Origin: Pseudomonas sp. BP8
Lineage (GTDB): Bacteria > Pseudomonadota > Gammaproteobacteria > Pseudomonadales > Pseudomonadaceae
Reading direction: 5' to 3'
Assembly: GCF_017875955.1 (NCBI RefSeq)
Contig: NZ_JAGINK010000001.1
Span: 3,750,501-3,814,500, forward strand
DNA length: 64,000 nucleotides
A program made the position numbers and the translations under genes. Position 1 is the first letter of the stretch; every line of letters begins with the position of its first letter. The notes under the pieces were generated by a model. It saw nothing but the letters and a program-made list of their open reading frames with translations, was not told the DNA's origin and ran no database searches. Shown piece after piece: positions 25,501-30,011 of the stretch.

Positions 25501-28500
25501 GCGCCCTCGCCCCCCTGCAGGCGGCCCATCAGCACGGTGCCGAAGACCACGTCCTGGCGGTTGGCCAGCACCGCGAGCACTCGCGCCCAGGCCAGGTGCA
25601 TCAAGCTGGCGGCGCTGACCCCGCGCTGACGCGCTTGTTCGCGCAGACGCCCTGCCAGGCTCCCGGGCAGTATTTGTTGCGCCTGCTCGATCCCGCGCCC
25701 GTCACCCTGCACGTTGGCAAAGCCCAGCGGCAAGGTCGGCTCTTCGACATCGGCAAGCATTGCGCGGAAGAACGCCTCGTGCGCGGCCTGATCATCCCGC
25801 CGGGCCTGAGCCACGTAGTTACGATAAGGCACCTGTGGCGGCAGCGTCTGGCCCTCGCCGAAGAGCAGTGCGCGCATTTCGCGAGCCACCACGTCCAGCG
25901 CGGTGTGGTCGAGGATAAGGTGATGGAACAGGAGGATCGCGACCACCTGCTGGTTGGCCGGATCAAGGCTGTAGACCAGGCGCGTCAGCGGCGCCTGAGA
26001 CAGGTCCATACGGTGATGGCGGGCATCGAAGCGCGCCTGCAACTGATCAATACGCGAGGCCTGCGCGTCATCCTGGAGGTCGTCAACTTCGATCAGCGCC
26101 AGTTCAGCCGCACGCCAGACCACCTGCATTGGCTGCGCCAGCCCTTGCCAGCGTACCGACGTACGCAGGATGTCATGGCGGTCGATCACCTGCTGCAGGG
26201 CACCCGCCCAGGCCAGCAGACGCTCGACGCTGTCGAAGGCGAGGCGGGTCTGCAACAGGTAGGGGTCGCCCTGCTCGGCGCTGAGGTGGTGATAGAGGAT
26301 GCCTTCCTGCAACGGCGCCAGCGGGTAGATTTCCTGCACGTTGGCGGCACCACCCGGCACGCTGGCGACGATCAGGTCGATGCTCGGCTGGTCCAGATCG
26401 ATCAGGCTGAGCTGCTCGGGGATGATCCGTTGGGCATCCGGTGGCACGCGGTTGGCCGGCACGCTCACTTCACGGCCGCTGCCTACCGCAGCGGCGAGTG
26501 CCAGCAGGGTCGGCTGGGCAAACAGCACGCGGACATCAGCAGTCAGGCCGGCCTTGCGCATGCGCTCGACCAGGGTCACCGCCAACAGCGAGTGGCCACC
26601 GAGCTCGAAGAAGTTGTCGTGGCGCCCTACCCGTTCGACGCCAAGCACATCAGCCCAGATCGCCGCCAGCGCCTGCTCGGTCTCGCCCAGCGGCGCGGCA
26701 TAGGCCTGACCAAGCAACATGGCCGGATCGGGCTCGGGCAGCGCCTTGCGGTCGAGCTTGCCGTGCGCGGTCAGTGGCAGTTGGTCGAGGCGAACGAAGG
26801 CCAGCGGCACCATGTGCGCAGGCAGGCTGGCTTGCACAGCCTGGCGCAGGGTGTCGAGGTCTACTGCCGCGGATTCGGTGAACCAGGCCAACAGACGCTC
26901 ACCACGGACCAGCACCACCGCGTCGCGGATGCCGGGCTGGGCAGCCAGTACCGCCTCGATTTCACCCAGCTCGACGCGTACGCCACGGATCTTCACCTGG
27001 TCGTCATTGCGGCCGAGGTAGTCCAGGGTACCGTCCGGGTTCCAGCGCACCAGGTCGCCGCTGCGGTACATGCGCGCATGTGGTTCGCTGCTGAAGGGAT
27101 CGGCGAGGAAGCGTTGTTCGGTCAGTTCCGGGCGATTGAAGTAGCCACGAGCGACCTGTGCGCCACCGATGTACAGCTCACCGGTCACACCGACCGGCAC
27201 GGGTTGGCGGCCCTCATCCAGCACATACACGCGGGTATTGGCGATGGGTTTGCCGATGTGCAGCGAGCCACCCGGGACCAGTTGCCCGGAAGTCGCGACC
27301 ACGGTGGTCTCGGTCGGGCCATAGTTGTTGACCAGGGCGAAGCCGGGATCACGGTCGAACTGACGCAGGCGATCACCGCCCACCAGCAGTGTGCGCAAGG
27401 TCGGGTGTTGGCGCTCGCGGCGCAGGGCCTGTTCGGCTACCGGCGTCGGCAGGAAGCTGACCTTGAGCGGCTGCTCCAGCCACCAGTCGAGCAGTTCGTC
27501 GACGTGTTCGTTATTGATATGCGCTGGCGGCAGGTGCAACTCAGCCCCCGCGCACAACGCTGGCCAGACTTCCCAGGCCATGGCGTCGAAGCCGAAGCCG
27601 GCAACGCTGGAGGTGCGCGCCTGTTCATCGAGGTCGAACGCCTGGCAGTGCCAATGCACCAGGTTGGCCAGGGTGTGGTGCTCGACCATCACCCCCTTCG
27701 GCTGGCCGGTAGAGCCCGAAGTGTAAACAACGTAGGCCAACTGGCGAGCATCCAGCCCGACGACTTGCGGGTTGCCCTCGGCAGCGGCGTAAGCGCCGGG
27801 CAGGTCCAGATCCAGCCGTGGCGCACCGTCAGGCAAACCCTCCACAGTCGAGATAGCCAGCACCAGCGCCGGCGCACTGTCGGCCAGCAGGTAGGCAATG
27901 CGCTCCGCTGGATAAGCCGGGTCGACCGGCACATAGGCGGCACCGGCCTTGAGCACTGCCAGCAGCGCCACGACCCGTTCAGCCTCGCGCGGCAGGCACA
28001 AGGCGACCCGATCACCCAACTGCACGCCGCGCGCGATCAGTTGATGCGCCAGGCGGTTGGCGCGCAGGTTCAGCTCGCCATAGGTCAGCACCTCGCCGGC
28101 CTGCACCAGCGCCACGGATTGCCCAGCATGCTGCGCCCGCGCTTCGACCAGCGCATGCACGGTCTGCCCTTGCGGATAGGCGGCATGCGTGGCGTTGAAG
28201 CGCGCTAGCAGCTGCTCGCGTTCGTCATCCGGGAGCACCGCCAGCCCTTGCAGCGACGCTGCCGGGTTCGCCTCCAGCGCCTCCACCAGACGGGCAAGGA
28301 CCTGCTGCAGTTGCCTGCCCAGACGCGTCGCGCCCCACTCTGGCAGGGTCTGGATGGTCAGGCGCAGATCGTCGCCCAAATCATCGACGCTGACCGTCAG
28401 CGGGTAGTCGGTGCGCTCTTCGGCTCCGACGATATCGATCCCCGCGGCCACCGCAATGACCTCGGCGGCATCGCCGACATCACTGTGACGGTAGTTGAGC

Positions 28501-29792
28501 ATCGCGTTGAACAACGGCGCCGGCGCGGCCACACCGCTGCAGCGCTGGGCCAAGGCCAGCGGTGCCTGCTCGTGGCCCAGCAGGGCGCTCAGGCGCAGGT
28601 GGGTGGCCAGCAGCGCATCACGCACGCCATGCGGGCCGAGGTCGATACGCAGCGGCAAGGTGTTGATGAACATGCCCAACGCCTGCTCGCCGCCTTCGCC
28701 GGTGGTCATGCGCCCCAACAGGACGCTGCCGAACACCACCGACTGACGGCCGCTGAGTTGCCCGATCAGGCGGGCAAAGCCCAGGTGCAGGACGCTCGCC
28801 GGGCTCACCCCGAGCTGGCGGGCCTGGGCGCGCAGGCGCTGGCTGAGCGCCGGTTCGAGCATGTGTCGGGCTTCTTCTACCTGGCGCTCGCCGATATGGG
28901 CCAAGCCGAACGCCAGGGTCGGCGCGTCGATGTCCGCCAGCATCTCGCGGAAAAACCGCTCATGGGCGGCTTCATCATGGGCCAGGCGTGCCGCGGCGAG
29001 GACGTTGCGAAACGGCATCGGCGCGCTGAGCTGCTGGTGTTCACCGGCCAGGCAGGCCTGGATCTCGCGCCGGACGATGTCCAGTGCGGTGTGGTCCATT
29101 ACCGTGTGGTGGAACAGCAGCAAGGCGACCCACTGCTCGCCTTCGCCGCGCGCGTGCATCAGTTGCATCAGCGGCGCCTGGCTGAGGTCCAGCCGGTAGT
29201 GACGGGCATCGAAGCGCGTACGCAGTTCGTTCAGGGCATTGGCGCCGGCCACCGGCACGGCCTCGCGAACCAGCGCCGCTTCGCGCCAGACCACTTGCAC
29301 CGGTTCGTCGAGGTACTCCCAGTGCAGCGCGGTGCGCAGGATGTCATGGCGCTGGATGACCCACTGCAGCGCTTCGGCGAACGCCTCCAGGCGCGCCTGG
29401 CTGGCGAAGCGCAGCTGGACCTGCGACAAGTACGGGTCGCCCGCATTGGCCGACAGGTGTTCAAAGAGCATGCCCCGTTGCAGCGGCGCCAGGGGGTAGA
29501 TGTCCTGGACGTTGGCGGCACCGCCCGGCACGCTGGCGACGATGCGGTCGATGGCTGCCTGCTCGAGCTGGACCAGCGGCAGCATGTCCGGAGTGATCTG
29601 GAACGCCGGGCTGAGCCAGTCGTCATCGCGCGTTGCGAGCATCTCCAGCAACGCAGGCTTGTGCCTGGACAGCGCCTCCCACAAGGTGTCGTCCAGCGAC
29701 TCGTCGTCGCCCAGGACGATCAGGTCCTGCTGTTCACGCTGAAGACGGATCGGACGGGTGGAGAGTGCAGCCATCAATTCGCTGAAATGCAT
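7413..29792 (-). CDS. psoB: Putisolvin-type NRPS, seven-module synthetase (PsoB-like)
   Basis: Giant seven-module synthetase, 7459 residues from ATG 29792. I chose this ATG because a CAGGA ribosome site lies about 10 bases upstream; an in-frame TTG at 29816 lacks one. The first 50 residues resemble a TubC_N docking domain ending HKPALL, followed by seven C-A-T modules with phosphopantetheine serines near residues 1068, 2130, 3195, 4253, 5304, 6364 and 7417. All C domains are the dual condensation/epimerisation type (IYPLAPLQ and HHxxxDHT motifs; module 9 has DQT); no separate epimerase is present. A-domain codes give Leu-Leu-Gln-Ser-Val-Leu-Ser. Seven modules and this order match residues 3-9 of putisolvin and do not fit entolysin or xantholysin. 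The gene follows psoA after about 220 bp containing a REP hairpin and overlaps psoC by 4 bp. Confidence 0.95.
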   Translation of the reverse strand: MHFSELMAALSTRPIRLQREQQDLIVLGDDESLDDTLWEALSRHKPALLEMLATRDDDWLSPAFQITPDMLPLVQLEQAAIDRIVASVPGGAANVQDIYPLAPLQRGMLFEHLSANAGDPYLSQVQLRFASQARLEAFAEALQWVIQRHDILRTALHWEYLDEPVQVVWREAALVREAVPVAGANALNELRTRFDARHYRLDLSQAPLMQLMHARGEGEQWVALLLFHHTVMDHTALDIVRREIQACLAGEHQQLSAPMPFRNVLAAARLAHDEAAHERFFREMLADIDAPTLAFGLAHIGERQVEEARHMLEPALSQRLRAQARQLGVSPASVLHLGFARLIGQLSGRQSVVFGSVLLGRMTTGEGGEQALGMFINTLPLRIDLGPHGVRDALLATHLRLSALLGHEQAPLALAQRCSGVAAPAPLFNAMLNYRHSDVGDAAEVIAVAAGIDIVGAEERTDYPLTVSVDDLGDDLRLTIQTLPEWGATRLGRQLQQVLARLVEALEANPAASLQGLAVLPDDEREQLLARFNATHAAYPQGQTVHALVEARAQHAGQSVALVQAGEVLTYGELNLRANRLAHQLIARGVQLGDRVALCLPREAERVVALLAVLKAGAAYVPVDPAYPAERIAYLLADSAPALVLAISTVEGLPDGAPRLDLDLPGAYAAAEGNPQVVGLDARQLAYVVYTSGSTGQPKGVMVEHHTLANLVHWHCQAFDLDEQARTSSVAGFGFDAMAWEVWPALCAGAELHLPPAHINNEHVDELLDWWLEQPLKVSFLPTPVAEQALRRERQHPTLRTLLVGGDRLRQFDRDPGFALVNNYGPTETTVVATSGQLVPGGSLHIGKPIANTRVYVLDEGRQPVPVGVTGELYIGGAQVARGYFNRPELTEQRFLADPFSSEPHARMYRSGDLVRWNPDGTLDYLGRNDDQVKIRGVRVELGEIEAVLAAQPGIRDAVVLVRGERLLAWFTESAAVDLDTLRQAVQASLPAHMVPLAFVRLDQLPLTAHGKLDRKALPEPDPAMLLGQAYAAPLGETEQALAAIWADVLGVERVGRHDNFFELGGHSLLAVTLVERMRKAGLTADVRVLFAQPTLLALAAAVGSGREVSVPANRVPPDAQRIIPEQLSLIDLDQPSIDLIVASVPGGAANVQEIYPLAPLQEGILYHHLSAEQGDPYLLQTRLAFDSVERLLAWAGALQQVIDRHDILRTSVRWQGLAQPMQVVWRAAELALIEVDDLQDDAQASRIDQLQARFDARHHRMDLSQAPLTRLVYSLDPANQQVVAILLFHHLILDHTALDVVAREMRALLFGEGQTLPPQVPYRNYVAQARRDDQAAHEAFFRAMLADVEEPTLPLGFANVQGDGRGIEQAQQILPGSLAGRLREQARQRGVSAASLMHLAWARVLAVLANRQDVVFGTVLMGRLQGGEGADRALGMFINTLPLRIDTAATAAAAVRATHQQLSALLGHEHAPLALAQRCSGVLASAPLFSALLNYRHSGGDAAREGEGIWEGVRLLGGEERSNYPLTLSVNDLGDGFSFSVLALADIGAARVAAWMTTAVAHLVQALERADDTPVDCLPIVDADARRQLLEDFNCHAQAYPQGQTVHALVEAQAARVPGVVALVQAGQVLTYGELNLRANRLAHQLIARGVQLGDRVALCLPREAERVVALLAVLKAGAAYVPVDPAYPAERIAYLLADSAPALVLAISTVEGLPDGAPRLDLDLPGAYAAGEGNPQVVGLDDRQLAYVVYTSGSTGQPKGVMVEHHTLANLVHWHCQAFDLDEQARTSSVAGFGFDAMAWEVWPALCAGAELHLPPAHISNEHVDELLDWWLEQPLKVSFLPTPVAEQALRRERQHPTLRTLLVGGDRLRQFERDPGFALVNNYGPTETTVVATSGQLVPGGSLHIGKPIANTRVYVLDEGCQPVPVGVTGELYIGGAQVARGYFNRPELTEQRFLADPFSSEPHARMYRSGDLVRWNPDGTLDYLGRNDDQVKIRGVRVELGEIEAVLAAQPGIRDAVVLVRGERLLAWFSESAAVDLDTLRQAVQASLPAHMVPLAFVRLDELPLTAHGKLDRKALPEPDPATLLGQAYAAPLGEAEQALAAIWADVLGVERVGRHDNFFELGGHSLLAVTLVERMRKAGLSADVRVLFSQPSVVALAATLGQGRQVVVPDNRIPPGCMHITPDMLSLVALDQAALERIVARVPGGAANVQDIYPLAPLQEGILYHHLSAVGNDPYLLQWHLAFDSLARLQAFAAALQQVIARHDILRTAVLWEGLAQPLQVVWRSAELAVQALALDTPCAETLELSQAPLLRLCYRQAADTARIEATLQFHHIAIDHTAIKQVLAEMRDHLRGHGQPRQAAVPYSNYVAQARLGISEAEHEAFFCAQLADIDEPTLPYGLADIGAPAASIEQATVALDDALYQRLRSQAQQLGVSAASLLHLAWAQLLAVASGKRSVVFGTVLLGRLQGGAGADRALGMFINTLPLRLDLDGLGVRDGVRLTHQRLSALLAHEHASLGLAQRCSGVLAPMPLFSAILNYRHGASADEQQAQREVLEGVEILPGGEHGHYPLSVNVDDLGDGMRLTAQVTAAVGAKRICAQLQQVLGSLLEALQSQPELPVCQLPVLAEQERQALLLGNNQTAVAHDLQQPVHALFEAQCQRTPDALAVVADDGSLSYRQLDEQANRLAHHLISLGVKPDDRVAICVERGLSMVVGLLAILKAGGAYVPVDPSYPAERIRHMLADSAPLAVLVQAATRALVDAAQIPRVDLDQPTWNSLSTDRPIVADLTPAHLAYVIYTSGSTGVPKGVMVEHRSVVNLVNWSASLCPQAGEGALLHKTPISFDASVWELFWPLCSGVRLVLARPDGQRDPEYLAQLIEARQVSVVQFVPVLLQQFLAQPASAGCTSLTDIVCGGGELTEALAAQVRRQLPGVRLHNVYGPTEATVDCSVWTLPTAAPLPRGSLPIGRPIDNTQLYVLDTHDQPVPWGVIGHLHIGGVGLARGYLGLPEQQAERFIASPFVAGERLYRSGDLVRQSEDGNLVFIGRNDQQIKIRGLRIEPGEIEASLARLDGVSEAVVLVHDDPLGGPRLVAYHSGAVQAPEALREGLLAQLPDYMVPTLFIHLDSLPLTPNGKLDRKALPAPDVALVQRRPYEPAQGETETLLARLWAELLGVDNVGRHDNFFELGGHSLLAVSLTARLRLEGLQVDVRTLFGQPSVAALAATLGHDQQVEVPANRIPADCTRITPAMLSLVELDQVAIERIVATVPGGAANVQDIYPLAPLQEGILYHHLSAPEHDPYVLQSRLSFDSLARVQGFAGALQHVIDRHDILRTAVLWDGLAQPVQVVWRKAAMALLAVPEATALSEAGCVAGLDLSQAPLIRLLYCQDPASARIEASLQFHHIVLDHTALEVVAEELAGHLQGAPAPDQPSVPYRNYVAQARLGVSQAEHEAFFREQLGDIDEPTLPFGLSDVQGDGRDMQEVKQALPEQLALRLRHQARQLGISVASLFHLAWARLLGAASGKSSVVFGTVLLGRLQGGEGAERALGMFINTLPLRVDLDGVSLREAVQAVHQGLSALLAHEHASLALAQRCSGVAAPLPLFSAMLNYRHGGEATAEQRQAWQGIEVIEGKERTNYPLSLNVDDLGEGFRLVAMTPAQVGAARICGQMCQVLAALVEALEQQPDLPLRQLPVLQAEERQQVLQRFNDTDVAYDLAQTLHGMIEAQVERSPEAVAVRAEEGELSYRQLNHQANQLAHHLIGLGVKPDDRVAICVERGLSMVVGLLAILKAGGAYVPVDPDYPAERIRHMLSDSAPVAVLVHAATRHVPDAALVVDLDQPTWQTQSTANPDVMGLTPRHLAYVIYTSGSTGLPKGVMNEHAAVVNRLLWMQDAYGLDAQDVVLQKTPFSFDVSVWEFLWPLQTGARLVMARPGGHRDPDYLRQVIRAEAVSTLHFVPSMLDVYLAHGEASADRLKRVLCSGEALPGSLVRRFHQQLPTIELHNLYGPTEAAVDVSAWHCITAPDNTPIGKPIANTTLYVLDEQGQPVPQGVAGELYIGGVQVARGYLNRAELTAERFIDDPFSTRPDARLYRTGDLARHLADGNLEYLGRNDDQVKIRGLRIELGEIQAGLTRITGVKEAVVVAHEQRLVAYYTGTQQPVETLRTALLTHLPEFMVPALFMHLDTLPLSPNGKLDRKALPVPGADALQARTYEAPEGATEILLAQLWSEILGVERVGRQDNFFELGGHSLLAVSLTSRLRQAGLEADVRVLFGQPTLAALAAAVGGETSIVVPVNCIAAGCTRITPDLLPLAELTQGAIDGLVAALPGGVANVQDIYGLAPLQQGILYHHLASEGADPYVLQARFAFAGQAELDAFIAALNQVIAHHDILRTSIHWQGLEEPVQLVRREARLQLSPPARDNRIDLTQAPLLHLSSSVEDGRLHATLLLHHILLDHTAVEQLVAELGAALQGQPPQQASVPYRNYVAQARLGADSQADEAMFSELLGDIDAPTEAFGLRDAQCDGREVHDTRLVLDAGLASGLREQARQLGISVASLVHQAWGQVLAQMSGREDVVFGTVLLGRLRGGEGAERALGMFINTLPLRVTRGASGVADGVRLTHQRLARLLAHEQASLALAQRCSAVPASQALFSSLLNYRHSVPVASEQSAAWQGIELLAAHERSNYPLVVNVDDLGSGFALTVQAVPQVDGSRVCQLLQAALTQLLQALQQDPTTPLYQVGCLLPEEREQVLHQFNATQRDYPREHAVHSLFEAHAQTAPEAVAVVHGDRQWSYRQLDAYANRLAHYLLELGVAPGQRVAILLPRSPELLAAQLAVSKCAAVFVPLDANAPGERQAFMLDDSQAVLLLTRSDEPAFATLRRAELDRLDLAGYPADAPGVALDAGSAAYIMYTSGSTGTPKGVQVPHRAIVRLVINNGFAEFTAQDRVAFASNPAFDASTLEVWAALLNGGAVVVVDQEQVLSRQGLREVLLEQGVSVLWLTAGLFQQYADDLLPALRTLRYLMVGGDVLDPAVIARVLRDGAPAHLLNGYGPTEATTFTTTHAIRAEDLGSIPIGRPIGNARCYVVDRYQQPLPVDAVGELYIAGDGLALGYLGQPQLTAERFVDDPFSREPGARLYRSGDLVAWQADGSLRYLGRADQQIKLRGFRIELGEIEARLGQCPGVRDAVVLLREDQPGDKRLVAYFTPSEPVPAIAELHAQLQGQLPDYMLPAAYVCLAALPLTANGKLDRRALPQPDQEALLSRAFAAPQGEVETALAAIWADLLKVEQVGRDDNFFELGGHSLLAVSLVERMRKAGLSADVRVLFAQPTLAALAAAVGTGREVQVPANRVPADAQRITPDMLSLIELDQAALDVIVATVPGGAANVQEIYPLAPLQEGILYHHLSAEQGDPYLLQSRLAFASVARLHSWCDALQHVIDRHDILRTAVVCEGLLQPVQVVWRHAQLALTPIGGLGDGAVIDGLQARFDARHQRIDLARAPLMRLMYAEDPANQRVVAILQFHHLALDHTAMEVIAGEMQAVLSGRGSQLAAPVPYRTYVAQARLGADDAGHEAFFRDMLGDLDEPTLPFGLADVQGDGRGVEEVRELLDPGLAQRLREQARQRGVSAASLAHLAWARVLGVLANRSDVVFGTVLMGRLQGGEGADRALGVFINTLPLRIDTSAPVAQALRATHARLSALLGHEHASLALAQRCSGIAASAPLFSALFNYRHSAPATPLPGDDSLQGMHLLGGEERSNYPLTLSVDDLGTGFALSVLAQEGIGAGRVAQWMAQALAQLVLALEQAPETPVAALPIVDAATRQHVLEAFNRTTQAYPQGQTVHALVEARAACAPEAAALIQADQVLSYGELNRRANRLAHHLIGRGVKLGDRVALCLSRSTQRLVGLLAVLKAGAAYVPVDPAYPAERIAYLLADSAPVLVLAEVDTLALLGDTPRVELDRAAWHDEPGRNPQVAGLDPQQLAYVIYTSGSTGQPKGVMVEHHSLANLVHWHCQAFDLDGQAQTSSVAGFGFDAMAWEVWPTLCAGAVLHLPPVHIGSEHVDELLDWWLEQPLTVSFLPTPVAEQALHRERQHPTLRTLLVGGDRLRQFDRDPGFALVNNYGPTETTVVATCGQLVPGGSLHIGKPIANTRIYVLDEGGQPVPVGVSGELYIGGAQVARGYFNRPELSEQRFLADPFSSAPNARMYRSGDLVRWNPDGTLDYLGRNDDQVKIRGVRVELGEIEAVLAAQPGIRDAVVLVRGERLLAWFTESAAVDLDTLRHALQANLPAHLLPQAFTRLHALPLTSHGKLDRKALPEPDLAALAGQAYVAPQGEVERALAAVWAQILGVERVGRHDNFFELGGHSLLAVTLTARLRQEGLRVDVRTLFGQPTVAALAATLGQDRQVQVPANRIPADCTRITPDLLSLIELDQVGIDQIVATVPGGAANVQDIYPLAPLQEGILYHHLSAPEHDPYVLQTGIAFASRERLLAFADALAKGIARHDVLRTAILWEGLPQPVQVVWRHAAPRLIEVAGPQAVAHRLPLEQAPLIELVYWQDQQGPGLLASLRFHHIVLDQTALEVLSQELVGDLQGAPAPTQAPVPYRNYVAQARLGVSQGEHEAFFHGQLADIDEPTLPFGLSDVRGDARALEEAQLRLQPELAARLRRTARQAGISVASLFHLAWARLLGAASGKHSVVFGTVLLGRLQGGEGAERALGMFINTLPLRVDLADVTLRQAVQATHQRLSALLEHEHASLALAQRCSGVAAPAPLFSAMLNYRHGAEVTEAQREALMGIDTGEGWGRTNYPLSLNVDDLGEGFQLVAQTYGAVGAARICAQLHQVLQAMAEALEQQPDLPLLQLPVLQAEERQQVLQRFNDTDVAYDLAQTLHGMIEAQVERSPEAVAVRAEEGELSYRQLNHQANQLAHHLIGLGVKPDDRVAICVERGLSMVVGLLAILKAGGAYVPVDPDYPAERIRHMLSDSAPVAVLVHAATRHVPDAGLVVDLDQPTWQTQSTANPDVMGLTPRHLAYVIYTSGSTGLPKGVMNEHAAVVNRLLWMQDAYGLDAQDVVLQKTPFSFDVSVWEFLWPLQTGARLVMARPGGHRDPEYLREVIRAEGVSTLHFVPSMLDVFLAHGEAAADLLKRVLCSGEALPGSLVRRFHQQLPTVELHNLYGPTEAAVDVSAWHCITAPDNTPIGKPIANTTLYVLDDQGQPVPQGVSGELYIGGVQVARGYLNRAELTAERFIDDPFSTRPDARLYRTGDLARHLADGNLEYLGRNDDQVKIRGLRIELGEIQAGLTRLTGVKEAVVVAHEQRLVAYYTGSPQPVDTLRTALLTHLPEFMVPALFMHLDALPLSPNGKLDRKNLPAPGLDALQARVYEAPEGDTEILLAQLWAELLGVERVGRQDNFFELGGHSLLAVSLTSRLRQEGLEADVRALFEQPTLASYAAITDRMEIVL
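10590..13770 (-). other. NRPS module 8: dual C/E-A(Leu)-T
   Basis: The C domain has HHLALDHT. The pocket is DAWFLGNVVK (Leu), although putisolvin was reported with Ile here. The A domain resembles those of modules 3 and 4 but is less identical. The T serine is near 10702. Confidence 0.85.
13770..16920 (-). other. NRPS module 7: dual C/E-A(Val)-T
   Basis: The C domain begins with DIYGLAPLQ (Gly in place of Pro) and has HHILLDHT. The pocket is DALWMGGTFK, the Pseudomonas Val code; its A domain is the most divergent in this gene. The T serine is near 13882. Confidence 0.85.
16920..20100 (-). other. NRPS module 6: dual C/E-A(Ser)-T
   Basis: The C domain has HHIVLDHT. The pocket is DVWHLSLVDK, the standard Ser code. 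The T serine is near 17035. The A-T block is nearly identical to that of module 9. Confidence 0.87.
20100..23290 (-). other. NRPS module 5: dual C/E-A(Gln)-T
   Basis: The C domain has HHIAIDHT. The pocket is DAWQVGVVDK, a Gln code. The T serine is encoded TCA near 20209. Confidence 0.85.
23290..26480 (-). other. NRPS module 4: dual C/E-A(Leu)-T
   Basis: The C domain has HHLILDHT. The pocket is DAWFLGNVVK (Leu), although putisolvin was reported with Ile at this position. The T serine is near 23404. Confidence 0.85.
26480..29792 (-). other. NRPS module 3: docking-dual C/E-A(Leu)-T
   Basis: The docking segment lies at 29620-29792. The C domain has HHTVMDHT, the A code is DAWFLGNVVK (Leu) and the T serine is near 26590. 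Its A-T part is almost identical to that of module 4. Confidence 0.85.
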
Positions 29793-29906
29793 CGGGTAAG
29801 CATCCTGCTTTGCCAATCGGAAGTGGCGTGAAGCTAAAGGATCGAGACCGGATGGGCTGACATGGGAACTGGGGACAAGGAGGATGGTGGTGGGTGCAAG
29901 AGTGCT

Positions 29907-30004
29907 GGGGCCGCGTTGCGGCCCTTTCGCGACACAAGGCCGCTCCCACAGTGGACCGCGTTGTGCTGGCCAACTGTGTCGCGAAAGGGCCGCAAGGCAG
30001 CCCC
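29907..30004. repeat. REP-family inverted repeat between psoA and psoB
   Basis: The arms pair GGGGCCGCGTTGCGGCCCTT plus CGCGACACA on the left with TGTGTCGCGAAAGGGCCGC on the right. This is the GCGACACAAGGCCGCTCCCACA REP family. It fills much of the intergenic gap and ends only 8 bp after the psoA stop, so it could form a hairpin in the psoA-psoB transcript. Confidence 0.85.
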
Positions 30005-30011
30005 AACCCGC

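Noticed and set aside
7413..29792. The repeated modules considered as tandem repeats or a CRISPR-like array
   Set aside because: The period is about 3.2 kb and fully explained by homologous C-A-T modules; no short repeat-spacer array exists anywhere in the window.
29793..29816. TTG start at 29816 for psoB
   Set aside because: No ribosome site precedes it, whereas ATG 29792 has CAGGA about 10 bases upstream and begins at the docking domain.
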